Shown: positions 1 to 10,315 of the stretch, piece after piece
Position numbering within the stretch: the first letter of the stretch is position 1
Layout: every line of letters starts with the position of its first letter
Source: Catenaria anguillulae PL171
Lineage: Eukaryota; Blastocladiomycota; Blastocladiomycetes; Blastocladiales; Catenariaceae
Direction: 5' to 3'
DNA length: 64,000 nt
Assembly (NCBI GenBank): GCA_002102555.1
Contig: MCFL01000002.1
Location: 186,001-250,000, forward strand
Made by a program: the position numbers and the translations under genes
The notes under the pieces: generated by a model
Seen by the model: the letters and a program-made list of their open reading frames with translations, nothing else
Told to the model about the DNA's origin: nothing
Database searches by the model: none

Positions 1-1717
1 CAAACGAGTGGATATCCTTGGTATCCCACCGCTCGGGCATGAATTTTTCCGGATCCTTGACGTATTTGGGATTCATGGAAATCACGTAGTTGTTGAGCAT
101 AATTTCCGTGTTGGCGGGCACCTCGTAGCCGGCAATCGTCGTGTCTTTGGTAATGAGGCGCGAGTTACCAGGGAAGTTGGGCAGGATGCGCATGGTTTCC
201 TATGTAATCATCAAGGGTGATTGTGAACGGATTTGAGTGAATGACAAGTTTCTGTGTGGGGCAGAGGCAAGGCAACACTGAAACAGAATTCGTGTACCTT
301 AATAATGTTCTTGAAGAACTTGAACTGCGCCAAATGGTGCGACTCAACGGGTCCATCTTGGCCCACAACGCTAACAATCTCGTCGCGCAACTTGCGCTGG
401 ACGTCTGGGTGCTGGCCGAGGAGATACATGATGTTGAGCGCCGTGCGGGACGTGGTATCAATGCCTAGGAGGTGTCACACCAGAGCAGTGTCAGCAAGTA
501 AGTTCATCCAATGGACGCAAACAAAAGCCATCATACCGGCATTCAAGAAATCCGCCGCCATGGTCAACATCTCTTGCTGGGACAAAGCGTCCGGTCGACT
601 CAGCACATGCCCAAGGAACGTTCCCTCAATCTTACTCGGATCTTTTGCAAAATCGCCCACAACGCCCTTGACCAAGTCATTCGTCACCGTGTGAAACTCT
701 TCGAGCGCCGCAAAGTGTTCGCGCGCCGACGCAGTCAGCTGGTACTTCCAGGCAAACTCGGGATGGCGCATCATGGGCCCCGTGGTGCGCAGCAGGGCAT
801 TGAATGCTTTAATCATGCGCTCGGCGATTGGGATAGGAGGTGTGGCCAGTGCTCCGAGGTCTTTGCCGAGGATGATGTTGGACACCGCTACAGGGGTAAG
901 TACATGGCGCGTGTTGAGAAGCTGTTCCCAGTTGTGCTAGGTTGGGAACAGATCAAGTACCTTCGATCGACCAGCGCATAATCAAATCCTCGACATTAAC
1001 CGTCTTCTCGCCCCTCACTGCCGCCTCGCCCTCGGCCTTCAACATGTCCTTGATCTTGCTCACCAACAAGGCCGTCGGCGCATTCACGCACGCCGTGAAA
1101 TTCTTTTGCAGCACGTTTGGCTTGAAAATCAAATCCTGACTCGCCACCCGAATGCGCTTCCACTCGTCGCCATTCGACAACGCGATTCCCTGCGGATACC
1201 CAATCTTCTCGCGATAGTAGGACCAGGTGGCAATCGGCGGGCGCGCTGGGAACATGGGTTCGGCGCGAAACACTTCGGCAACCATGTCCGGGTCGGCAAT
1301 CCAAAGTGCATCTTGCGCGCGACCAGGAAGGCGCACACGAACGAGCGGGCCATATTGGTTGTGGATCGAGACTTGCGATAGGTGGAATTGGTTGCCCTTG
1401 GGCGACCGGTCGTGTTTGCGGAGTTCCGGGATCACCCCCAGAATCGGGATCGATGGGAGTGCTGGAATGGCGGTGAATGGACGCGGGGCGGACGTGGAAA
1501 GTGATGTCGTGGCAGGAGGCCATGGGATCGCGGACGATGTGGGTGCATCGATGGCAATTGCTGTTGCTTTGGTCCGGCGCGGGATGGTGTTGGCAGCGCC
1601 GACCGTGCCGCGCACAAAATGGCCAGAGAACGCGCGTTGGGCCGTACGCATGGCAACTGGGCGGGAGGAAAGCGCAGGCAGTCGGCTGGTCAGGTGAAGC
1701 AATGACATGATATTCAT
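1..1717 (-). CDS. Mitochondrial-clan cytochrome P450, copy 1 (3' end off window)
   Basis: Haem-thiolate monooxygenase, probably of the mitochondrial inner membrane. Exons read cleanly at 961-1717, 537-887, 297-464 and 1-199, all with GT-AG borders. The first ~35 residues are rich in R, S, L and A and lack acids, like a mitochondrial presequence. Visible P450 landmarks are the I-helix AGIDTT (about residues 368-373, joined across an intron), helix J (QHPDVQRKLRDEI), the ExxR as ETMR, and the PERW box. The stretch FRAEPMFPARP...W.YYREKIGY followed by GDEWKRIR resembles CYP11/24/27-type mitochondrial P450s more than the usual ER enzymes of fungi. The haem-cysteine loop lies beyond the left edge, but copy 2 shows it. 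The start is the first ATG of the open frame. Substrate unknown; a sterol or terpenoid is only a guess. Confidence 0.85.
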
Positions 1718-1972
1718 AATAGACGATGATTCGTTGCGTGGTGTATGATATTCGTGCCGGGTCCGGGACGATTCAGCCTGGGATGGAAGTGCACTTCCGT
1801 CGTGGCCCCGAATGGTGTTTACATGTGGTGGGCAGCAAGAGCATTCGCAGTGCGCGGGCGGAGGATACCCATGGATATTTGTATGGTGCCGGAATCTGGT
1901 GGCGGAAACAGTTTATCCATGAATGAGCGTCAAAATATTATCCTTTCCATTACATCGGAGCATGCAAACACG

Positions 1973-4094
1973 TCAGCCGACTTGGACTTCGCGCTTCAAA
2001 TCGAGCCGACGGCATTTCGGAGCGCTCAAGCCCATTGCTGTTGGTCCTGCAGTTGACCAACGAAGCTCAAAACTCATAGAACTTTCCTGAGCCGCGTCAC
2101 CTTCTCGCAAAGGTCGAAAACGCAATAGCGTAAACCCAATCGGTGCGATGCCCAACGTGCACTCCAGCTGTAACGGCTCGGCCGCAGGCACAATTTCCAT
2201 GCGACGAAGCAAGTGCCCAAACAAGACATGGAGTTCCATCTCGGCAATTCGGCGGCCAATGCACATGCGACTCCTGTGGGCATGAGCCGACCCCGACAAC
2301 GTGTCAGTCATGCACAGACAATGCCTTCGTGCAGGCCATGAGTGAATGAATGCAACACGCACCCGTTTCCAAACGGCAACGATGCAAACGAATGCACCTC
2401 CTTGGTATCCCACCGCTCAGGCAGGAACTTTTCTGGATCTTGACGTATTTGGGATCCATGGAAATCACATAGTTATTGAGCGAGATTTCCGTGTTAGCGG
2501 GCACCTCGTAGCCGGCAATCGCGTGTCTTTGGTAATGAGGCGCGAGTTGCTTGCGAAGTTTGGAAGGATGCGCATGGATTCCTGTAATTTGAGTGTGCCC
2601 GACACAATTGACAGTGAGAAGCGCACTCCGGCGGGGGAAGGAAAGCAACAAATGCAGTGCACGGATGAGGGGGTGGGGAGATGCATAGGTACCTTGATGA
2701 CGTTCTTGAAGTACTTGAAGTGCGCCAAATGATGCGACTCAACGCCCTTGTCTTGGCCCACAACGCTAACAATCTCGTCACGCAACTTGCGCTGGACGTC
2801 GGGATGCTGGCCCAGAAGTACATGATGTTGAGTGCCGTCCGTGAGGTGGTATCAATGCCTAGGAGGTGACACCACCATGGCAGTGTCAGCACGCAGTTGT
2901 CAGCCCGGCGAATAGGCGAGTCGTCCACGCACCCGCATTCAAGAAATCCGCGGCCATGGTCAACATCTCCTGCTGCGACAAAGCATCTGGCCGACTCAGC
3001 AAATGCCCAAGAAATGTGCCTTCAATCTTGCTCGGATCCTTAGCAAACCGCCCACAACGTCCGTTATCAAGTCGTTGATCATGGTGTGGACATCCTCGAG
3101 GGCCGCAAAGTGCTCGCGCGCCAATGCAGTCAGTTGATACTTCCATACAATCTCCGGTTGCCGCATCATGGCCCCGTGGTGCTCAGCAGGGCTCGGACGA
3201 CTTTGATCATGCGTTGTGCGATTGGAATGGGTGGTGTTGCGAGTGCGCCGAATTCTTTGCCAAGGATGATGTTGGAAACGGCTTTGTCGACACATCACAT
3301 CAACACAATCCCTGGTGAGCCAAGCCTCTAAGCTTGCCATCATGCGAAGCAAAGCAAGTTTTTACATACCGTCAATCGACCAGCGCATGATCAAATCCTC
3401 GACATTAACCGTCTTTGCCCCTCATGCCGCCTCACCCTCGGCCTCCAACATCCCCAGAATCTTGTCCACCACCAAGGCCGTCGGCGCATTAACCACGCCG
3501 TGAAATTCTTTTGCAGCACGTTTGGCTTGAAAATCAAGTCCTGACTCGCAGCCCTGACCCGCTTCCACTGTTCACCATTGGACAACACGAGCCCCTCCGG
3601 GTATCCGATCTTGTTGCGATAATACTTCCATGTCGCAAGGACCGGACGCGCGGGAAACATGGGTTCGGCGCGAAACACTTCGGCAACCATGTCCGGGTCG
3701 GCAATCCAAATGCATCTTGCGGACGACCAGGAAGTCGCACCCGAACGAGCGGGCCAATTCATTGTGAATCGAGACTTGCGACAGGTGGAATTGTTTGCCG
3801 CTGGGTCGTGCTTGCGGAGCTCCGGGAGCACACCGAGGATGGGAACAGATGGGAGGGACGGAATGGATGCGAATGGGCGTGGGTTGACGCGGACGAAGCC
3901 GTGGGAGGTGGTGGGATCATGGAAGATGCGGTCTCACTAGTGGAATTGATGGCAACGGCAGTGGCCTTGGTCCGGCCCGGAACGGCAAGCAGCGCACGGT
4001 GTACGATCTGGACCGAATGCACACGGCGGGATATCGAAGCGGCGGGCCGGTACGATGTCGCTTGCAGCCTGAGGACGGGGGAAAGCACGGACAT
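1973..4094 (-). pseudogene. Mitochondrial-clan cytochrome P450, copy 2, multiply frameshifted
   Basis: Tandem paralogue of the upstream-lying P450, same strand, about 255 nt away, with the same intron positions. It supplies the C-terminal part missing from copy 1: after a GT-AG intron at 2274-2362 the coding sequence joins to give LPFGNGSRMCIGRRIAEME, a perfect P450 haem loop with the axial Cys. At least eight one-base losses break the frame when compared with copy 1 (for example near 2450, 3050, 3175, 3500 and 3805), most in runs of C or G. The N-terminus (start chosen at the ATG of MSVLSPVLRL) is again Arg/Ser-rich and presequence-like. It is either a recent pseudogene or a good gene with a poor consensus; the intact haem exon and conserved spacing keep both readings alive. 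Confidence 0.65.
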
Positions 4095-4674
4095 GGCAAG
4101 GGCGGTTGTCTGTAGACGCGTTTCAGTGATCGATTTGCGAGACACGACTCGCAGTGCAGTTGCTGGTGTCTGGAACTGCCGGCGTACAGGCAAGAGACGA
4201 GCGGGGTCCTGCAAGGTATTTGTATTCATTGCGGCGCAAAGAGCGCTTGCAGTGAATATTGCCAACGGCTGCAGCGCACCATAGTTTTGCCAGAATGTGC
4301 GCGTGTTGCGGACTTACTTTAATGCGTGCGAGATGTCTCGACAAGTAGTGCTGCGCGCATGTGTTTTGCCATTCAGATCGACCCGTCGGAATTTTGAATC
4401 GCATAGTAAATAGGTACCCCACATTCTGACTATGCGGAAGTCTCACGGCGGTATCTTGTGTTTACCGAGAGATGTTGTCACGAGATGCGATAAATCACGC
4501 TGACCGTCATGTCATTGGGCGGCCAAAGACGTGCATGTCTGGCCTGGTTGACAGGGCAATCCTTTGCAACATGAGGATGTCCCATTTCACAGCAATGTCA
4601 ATACATGCTTGTTTCTTTTATTGCTCCTTGGCTTTGGCTGACATGTATGTATTAATACCACCGCGGTACACTCA
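4095..4674. other. Intergenic, upstream of P450 copy 2 and downstream of ORC5
   Basis: About 580 nt. The frame of the P450 copy 2 N-terminus stays open up to 4265, so a longer presequence is possible. Otherwise nothing supportable. Confidence 0.4.
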
Positions 4675-6188
4675 TCATGTCTGGTGCGGGTCTGCCAAAC
4701 ATTCGCCCAAATCAAACCCACAACTCCTCGCCAACCGCGTCACCACCTCCAAACTCACATTGCACTTGCACTTGAACCCATCCAACCCATCGGTGGCACT
4801 TACCTTTGTCAAGTACTTGAGCGCGACGAGCGTTGCAACTTGATGCAGCACGTCGACCGAGTTTTCAATCTCGCCATTGACATTGCGTGAAAGATAGCCA
4901 GCATGCGATCCAGGGCAAATGTGCGTGGCCCAAGCAGTTGTTGTGACACGGCCATGGATTGGTTGCACCCGAAGAGGACGAGGACGAGGAGGCGAGTTTG
5001 CGCGTTTGAACGATGAGTCTTGCGCCTTGGCAAAGAATTGGCGGTCGAGCGACACGGGATTGTACGAGGCCAGGTAGGCTGCAATCAGGAGGTATTTGCT
5101 GGCGAGCGGGAGGTCGATGGTCGTATGATCGACCAGCGCCGTGGATGATGACAAGACGGGAAACGAGGCGTCTGACGAGGCTCGGCGTTTCGGTGGAGGT
5201 GGGGCGGGAGCCGTGTGACCCGTGTACAAGGTGGATGCAAAGTGGCCAAACTCTTTTGATAAGTGGCGAAAGACGCGATGGAGCTCAGTTGGAGGGACTG
5301 ATTGAAAACAACAACAGGTGGGGTGAGCTGACGAGTGCACTGGATCCGAAAAGGGATCATTCGCGGTGGACGCACCGGTGCCATGATCCAAGAGCTGTTG
5401 CGCTTTGGGCATAATCTGCGCCATGCCCGATTGTAGCTCGACCAGATTTGTGCAATACTGCCGCACACTATCGACCAACGCCTCGGCAATCACACGCAGT
5501 AAACCGCAATGATATCCGCTCGTGCCAGAGGAATCCGTACGGCTGCTACTTGGTGCGGCGGTTGAGCATAAATAGACACCAGCTCGGCCTTGGAATAGGG
5601 TGTGAATGGAACGGCCAAGACTGGTTGCAACGAAGAAAACGAGCGCCAGTCTCTTGACGACGCAAGCACGAGCACGATATTCCGCTGGCATAATTCGATC
5701 GTCTTTGTCAAGCTGCGCACCAATGCAGGGACAGTATCCAACAGAAAGTGTGCATCGTCCAAGATCATCCAGCGCTGTTGAGCATCCTCTGCCGGAACGA
5801 GATCGGTTACGGCTTGCATGAATGAGCACAGGTTGTCGACGCCCTTTGCTGGATCCTGCACCGGCTCGGCATGGTTGGAAGCATTTGCTGGTGGTGGGGG
5901 TGCCCACTGGCGCACAATCTTTGAGAGAACCAACTTGAGCGAGTAGGCGGATCGGCAAGAGACGTAGGCTGCGTGGTGGGGCCAAGCCTGGTTGATGGCG
6001 TCGACCACAGAGCGCAGGACAGTGGACTTTCCAGTTGCGGGTGCGCCGTGGACAAAGATGGGAAGTGGGCAGCGCAATTGGAGACTGCTGGTGAGGAGCG
6101 AGTCCAGGGTCGCGATCTGGCGCGAGCGGTGCGGGAAGACGGCTGCCACCGAGGACAGGGGTGTTGAGAGCGGCGATTCGGACGTCAT
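4675..6188 (-). CDS. ORC5: Origin recognition complex subunit 5, with apparent frameshifts
   Basis: AAA+ subunit of the six-subunit ORC that loads MCM helicase at replication origins. The N-terminal frame (5490-6188) has FPHRSRQIATLDSLL, Walker A GAPATGKST (about residues 48-56) and a Walker B-like WMILDDAHFLLD. The C-terminal frame has the ORC5 signature SKYLLIAAYLASYNP, and LLGPRTFALDRMLAIF is present in a second frame. Three one-base losses are needed for a continuous protein: near 5505 (GCG-GT, one G missing), between about 4920 and 5000, and near 4885. A 43-nt GT-AG intron around 5310-5350 is also possible. Because this gene is normally essential and single copy, the breaks argue for consensus error rather than loss. 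It is divergent from OST3. Confidence 0.85.
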
Positions 6189-6468
6189 GCTTTGAATTAC
6201 ATTGGTTGTGTGGGATTGGTGTTGCGGTCAATAGTATCTGGTCCATTTTTCCGATTGAAGAGGGAGGGGCGGCGGTGGAGTCGAGTTGAGATCACGACCG
6301 ATCGGCGGCCGCCGAGACGTTCGCGAACTGCTCGCAGCGGCGGCGAGGCAACGGGGATGGACCACGGTAAAGTACATATCATGAAGACGGGCGGCAGGAC
6401 TCGTGTACTTTGCGCACTCCATGGAAACTGCCCGCTCATCCAATTGTAACCACTGGTGCCAACGCATC
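6189..6468. promoter_or_regulatory. Divergent promoter region ORC5 / OST3
   Basis: 280 nt between the ATGs of two divergently oriented housekeeping genes, so it must hold both 5' UTRs and promoters. No TATA box or other specific site is convincing. Confidence 0.4.
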
Positions 6469-7911
6469 ATGTCCATTTCCATTCCGGCGCCACTGCCACG
6501 TTCAAGGACTCGGCGGTCATCGCCGCCGCCTTCTGGTTCGAGGTTCCTGGCTGCCGTCCTGTTGGTGCTCGCCCTGGTGTCCGTGCTTGCCGTGCCCACG
6601 GCCAGTGCATACACCCTCAACTACAAGACAAAGAAGCTCAACTCGCTCGTCCGTGAATCCAATGTCCTCACGCTCGACGGCACCGCCTTTGAGGTGATCA
6701 CGGAGGCACCCCGCAACTACTCGCTTGTGGTGCTGCTCACGGCATTGGATCCGCAGATTGGGTGTTCCATTTGCGCGTACGTACACGCTGGCTGGTTGAC
6801 TCGTGCCCCGTTGTTCGGCCGTCCCGCCCACGAACTCATGCCAATCAATCAACTCTGCACAACAGGCAATTTGATCCCGAGTTTCGCGGAGCTGCCTACT
6901 CGTGGCAGGCCGCCAAAGGAAAGCACCCACTTTACTTTGCGTCGCTGGATTTCGTCAGTGGACGTGATGTCTTCCAAAAGGTTGCACATTTCCGACCGCT
7001 TCTCGTACTTGCCAAGCACACCTAACTCGTCATTATTTTGGCAAACACCGACAGCTCAAACTCAACTCGGCCCCCAATGTCTACTTTTACCCAGCAACCG
7101 AGGGCCCGCACAAGCTTCCAGCCCCGACTGAGGGTGATTTCGTTCAGTATGACTTGATCCGCAAGTGCGTCTTTCTCTTGACACAAATCGTTGATTGACG
7201 GGGGCTAACAGAATACTTTTAGGGGAGTTTCCGCACACGGTTTGATCGATTTCCTTTCTGACCGCGTTAATGAGCGTGTACGCCCATGCCTCTCCGGTTT
7301 TTCTTGGTTTTCAACGGTTCAATGCGCTCACTCAACGGTCTGAACCTAGTTTACCTTCACGCAACCGCCCGATTACACCAAGATCGTCACCTACTTTGGT
7401 GCCGGCGTTGCCATCTTTCTGCTCCGTCGCTACATTTTCCTCGTCTTGCAACTCATCTTCTTTGGCCGCAAGATCTACGCCCTTGGCTCACTGGTTCGTT
7501 TCGCGCTCTTTCCCTTGCTGACGCGCGCCTCCACGAATCACTGAAAGCACGCTTGTCTTTTTTTTTTTTGCATTCACTCAGTTTGGCATCTTGCTCTTCA
7601 CGGGCGGCTACATGTGGAACACGATCCGGTCGCCACCCTTCATGGTGACTGACCGCCAGGGCAATGCCGAATACGTGGCCAATGGGCTGCAGCAGCAGCA
7701 CGGGATCGAGACCCAGATCACGGCGCTCTTGCACGGCGTGTGTGCATTTGCCACGGTGGCGCTCATTGTGGCCGTGCCAAAGCTCAAGAGCGCGTGGATG
7801 CAGAGGCTCGTCACTTGTTTGTTGCTTGTGTCGATTGTGGGCGCATACTCGGTCGTCATGCGCATGTTTAGGATCAAGAGTCCCGGGTATCCGTACAAGA
7901 TGCTGTTGTGA
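6469..7911 (+). CDS. OST3: Oligosaccharyltransferase thioredoxin-fold subunit (OST3/OST6, MagT1/TUSC3 type)
   Basis: Subunit of the ER oligosaccharyltransferase, whose lumenal oxidoreductase domain holds acceptor glycoproteins by mixed disulfides. Six exons (6469-6776, 6866-6980, 7055-7164, 7223-7277, 7350-7493, 7582-7911) sum to 353 codons. A signal peptide (FLAAVLLVLALVSVLAV) ends near ASA. Splicing exon 1 to 2 creates CSICAQFDPEF, the catalytic CxxC with its following family motif. The C-terminal half has four hydrophobic segments, as the family does (for example GAGVAIFLLRR, FGILLFTGGYMW, the segment from HGVCAFATVALIVAV, and the CLLLVSIVGAY segment). An upstream in-frame ATG at 6421 would add 16 residues; 6469 is preferred because the signal peptide then sits closer to the start. 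Confidence 0.9.
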
Positions 7912-8181
7912 GGCGGATTTGGGGTGTGGGCCGGGCATGCTTGTGACTTTCGAGGTTATGATATTGCTTTTCAAATGTATGCTTCTACCGCTCACGATTG
8001 TTTGGTTTGCACATAACCTCTCGTCGCACCAATTTCCAGCCTTTCAGGAATGCTTTCGTCACCTTCGCATTTTCATGCTGCCACGGTTGCGACATCCTGA
8101 TTTGATTCGAGGTCAATGTTCTCGCTCGACGATCCACAGAATTCCAATGCAATACGCTATGAAATACATGCAATGAGCACC
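7912..8181. other. Intergenic spacer
   Basis: About 270 nt between OST3 and the first LDWW-repeat gene on the same strand. Nothing recognisable beyond flanking UTR. Confidence 0.3.
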
Positions 8182-10144
8182 ATGACGCCACTTGACTGTC
8201 CATCCTCCTCCGGCGAAGACTCCGTGCCACGTCCGACCTGTGCGCCACGCCTCACCTCATCGAGTTGATCTTGACCACGGCCATTCGCTCCCTTCAACGA
8301 CCAATCCTCTTTGCTTCAGCGCCTCACATTGCCACCTACCTTCACGTCGTCAGCCACCACCTAGTCCCGGGCCCATCCCACGCAGCCATTCATCGCATGC
8401 CATGGATCGACTCGACGCTCGCGACCCGCGTCGGCGACCTGTGGCTGCTGCGCCAACTCGCCAACCTCGCCAAACGCAACGACAGGTGCTATCGGCCACT
8501 GCAGTACAACCATCACCAGCTGGCCCGGCACGCTGGCGCTTCCGGCAATCTGGATCTTGTCCGCTACCTGATTCAAGACAGCAGGCTGTTGAAAAAGCGG
8601 CATTTGGACGGCCTCGTCCAGCAAGCCAGTATTCACGGCCACTTGCATATTCTCGACTGGGTCGCACTTGATCGCCCGCTGGCGTTGCAAACGTATTCGG
8701 CAAAGCATCTGGCGCACCCGCCGCCGCACGACGACGAGGCCGGGTCGCTCCATGTGCGCGTGTTGCAATGGTGGATCGAGCACGAGAGCTTATGGAATCC
8801 GCGATGGGAAACATCAAGGTGGGATTGGCACGTGTGGCTGTTGGTGGAAGCGTGCCTTGCCAAGCGCATGCGTGTTATCGAGTATTGGCTCGGTGTGCAG
8901 GATTCCAAGCTGATATGGCCCCAATATGCCAGCCATCGGCTCACGTCTTTGGGATGGCCGTTGGCCGCCGCGGCAGCCACGGGCGACCGCGACTGGTTTG
9001 ACAAGGTCCATGCCCTGTTGCCGGATGCAATCAAAGCAACGTGTTTGCATTTGCGTGTGGGTCAGGCAACCTGCAACTCGTAAAACAAATCTATTGCTTG
9101 ATTGCGGGTGATTCGCCGGCCAAGAACATTCGCAGGCATTGCATTGACCTGAGCTATTTGCTCGCCACCGGCCTTGCCCGCCAAGACGAGCAAGCCGCTA
9201 TTGCCATGCTCGACTGGCTCCACGATCAAGAGTTGCCCGCACATGGATACTTTCAAACGTCGTACGACACAATTTGGTACCGGCGCATTCTCGGGTCACG
9301 TTGGGTGTATCAGCATCCCGACCGGTGTAATTGTCTTTACTTTGTCCATGCGGCAACCCGCTCAGGGTCGTTGGCTGTGCTGGATTGGTGGGCGCCGAAA
9401 ATTCACCCGCCATCCGAAGACTGGTTCGCGACATCGACTTACTGGCATGTACTCACGGCGGCTGCGCACATTCAACATGTTGATTCGACGCCCGTCTTGC
9501 AATGGTGGCTTGACTCTGGATTGCTCCGTCCGTCGGACCTCATTGCACTCTCACCTTCTGGAATCACGGATTTAATGCGCAAGATGATTGACCTCAAGGC
9601 GCGAATCGAGATCCTCGACTGGCTCTTGGGCGTCGCCGTGCAATTCCACGGCCAGCCCATCCCGACGCATGGGTGGAGAAACCTGTTGTGTGCTCATTAC
9701 CAGTCCGGGCGGCCAGATGTGCTTGGTTGGGTCGCTCGGCAGCTGCACCCGGAACCAATCGTAAGTTTCTACTATCACGCAAGATCCGCCCTTCAAGTAG
9801 CTTTCAAACATGGGCACACTCAGGTCCTGCAGTGCATGGCTGATCACGGATGTTTGGACATGTTGCACCCAGAGAAATCCAAGCCGACCTGGGTGACGGA
9901 GGACATCTTGTTTGCGCCGTCTCAAGGCCCGCAGTGTTTCGAGTGCTTGGAATGGATCTTGGCAAACGGATTTCCAGTGGGCGACGAGGCTCATACGCTG
10001 GCCAAGAGCAGGTGGGGTCAGGGCGGGACAGAGTCTTGTTTTCGTTCATGCTCGAGCGAGAGTATGGAGCAGTGTAATGTCAATCGTATCATATACATGT
10101 GCGCAGCACTATATCTGCCTCGGTGTCCTCTTCGTTTGAAATGA
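8182..10144 (+). CDS. LDWW ankyrin-like repeat protein 1 (divergent member, frame broken)
   Basis: First of four tandem paralogues, probably a protein-binding scaffold. The N-terminal stretch HLIELILTTAIRSL matches the LAERLL..AI start of its neighbours. It is followed by ankyrin-like helices such as HAGASGNLDLVRYLIQ, ASIHGHLHILDWV, LQWWIEHES, LDWWAPKI and LQWWLDSG. W-W pairs are fewer than in the next three genes, so this member is the most diverged. One base is missing near 9040: the frame ending at 9083 and the frame resuming FAFACGSGNLQLVKQ overlap. A second loss is likely near 8230, where the ATG at 8182 is out of frame with the conserved N-terminus. The open frame itself starts at 8265, and the true start is uncertain (8173, 8182 or 8265). 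The C-terminus after about 10000 may also be shifted. Confidence 0.65.
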
Positions 10145-10315
10145 CCTCATTGGTTTCGTCGTTGGCGTGAAGCGATCGACAGCCTCATTCCCAGTTCGCG
10201 GACTGGAAGACAGATGACATGAAGACAATCGCCCAACTCGCGCACACGCATATCCACATGTCCAAGCGAGGCAATGTAAATACTCATGCAACACACCACA
10301 CTTATGAAATTCATC

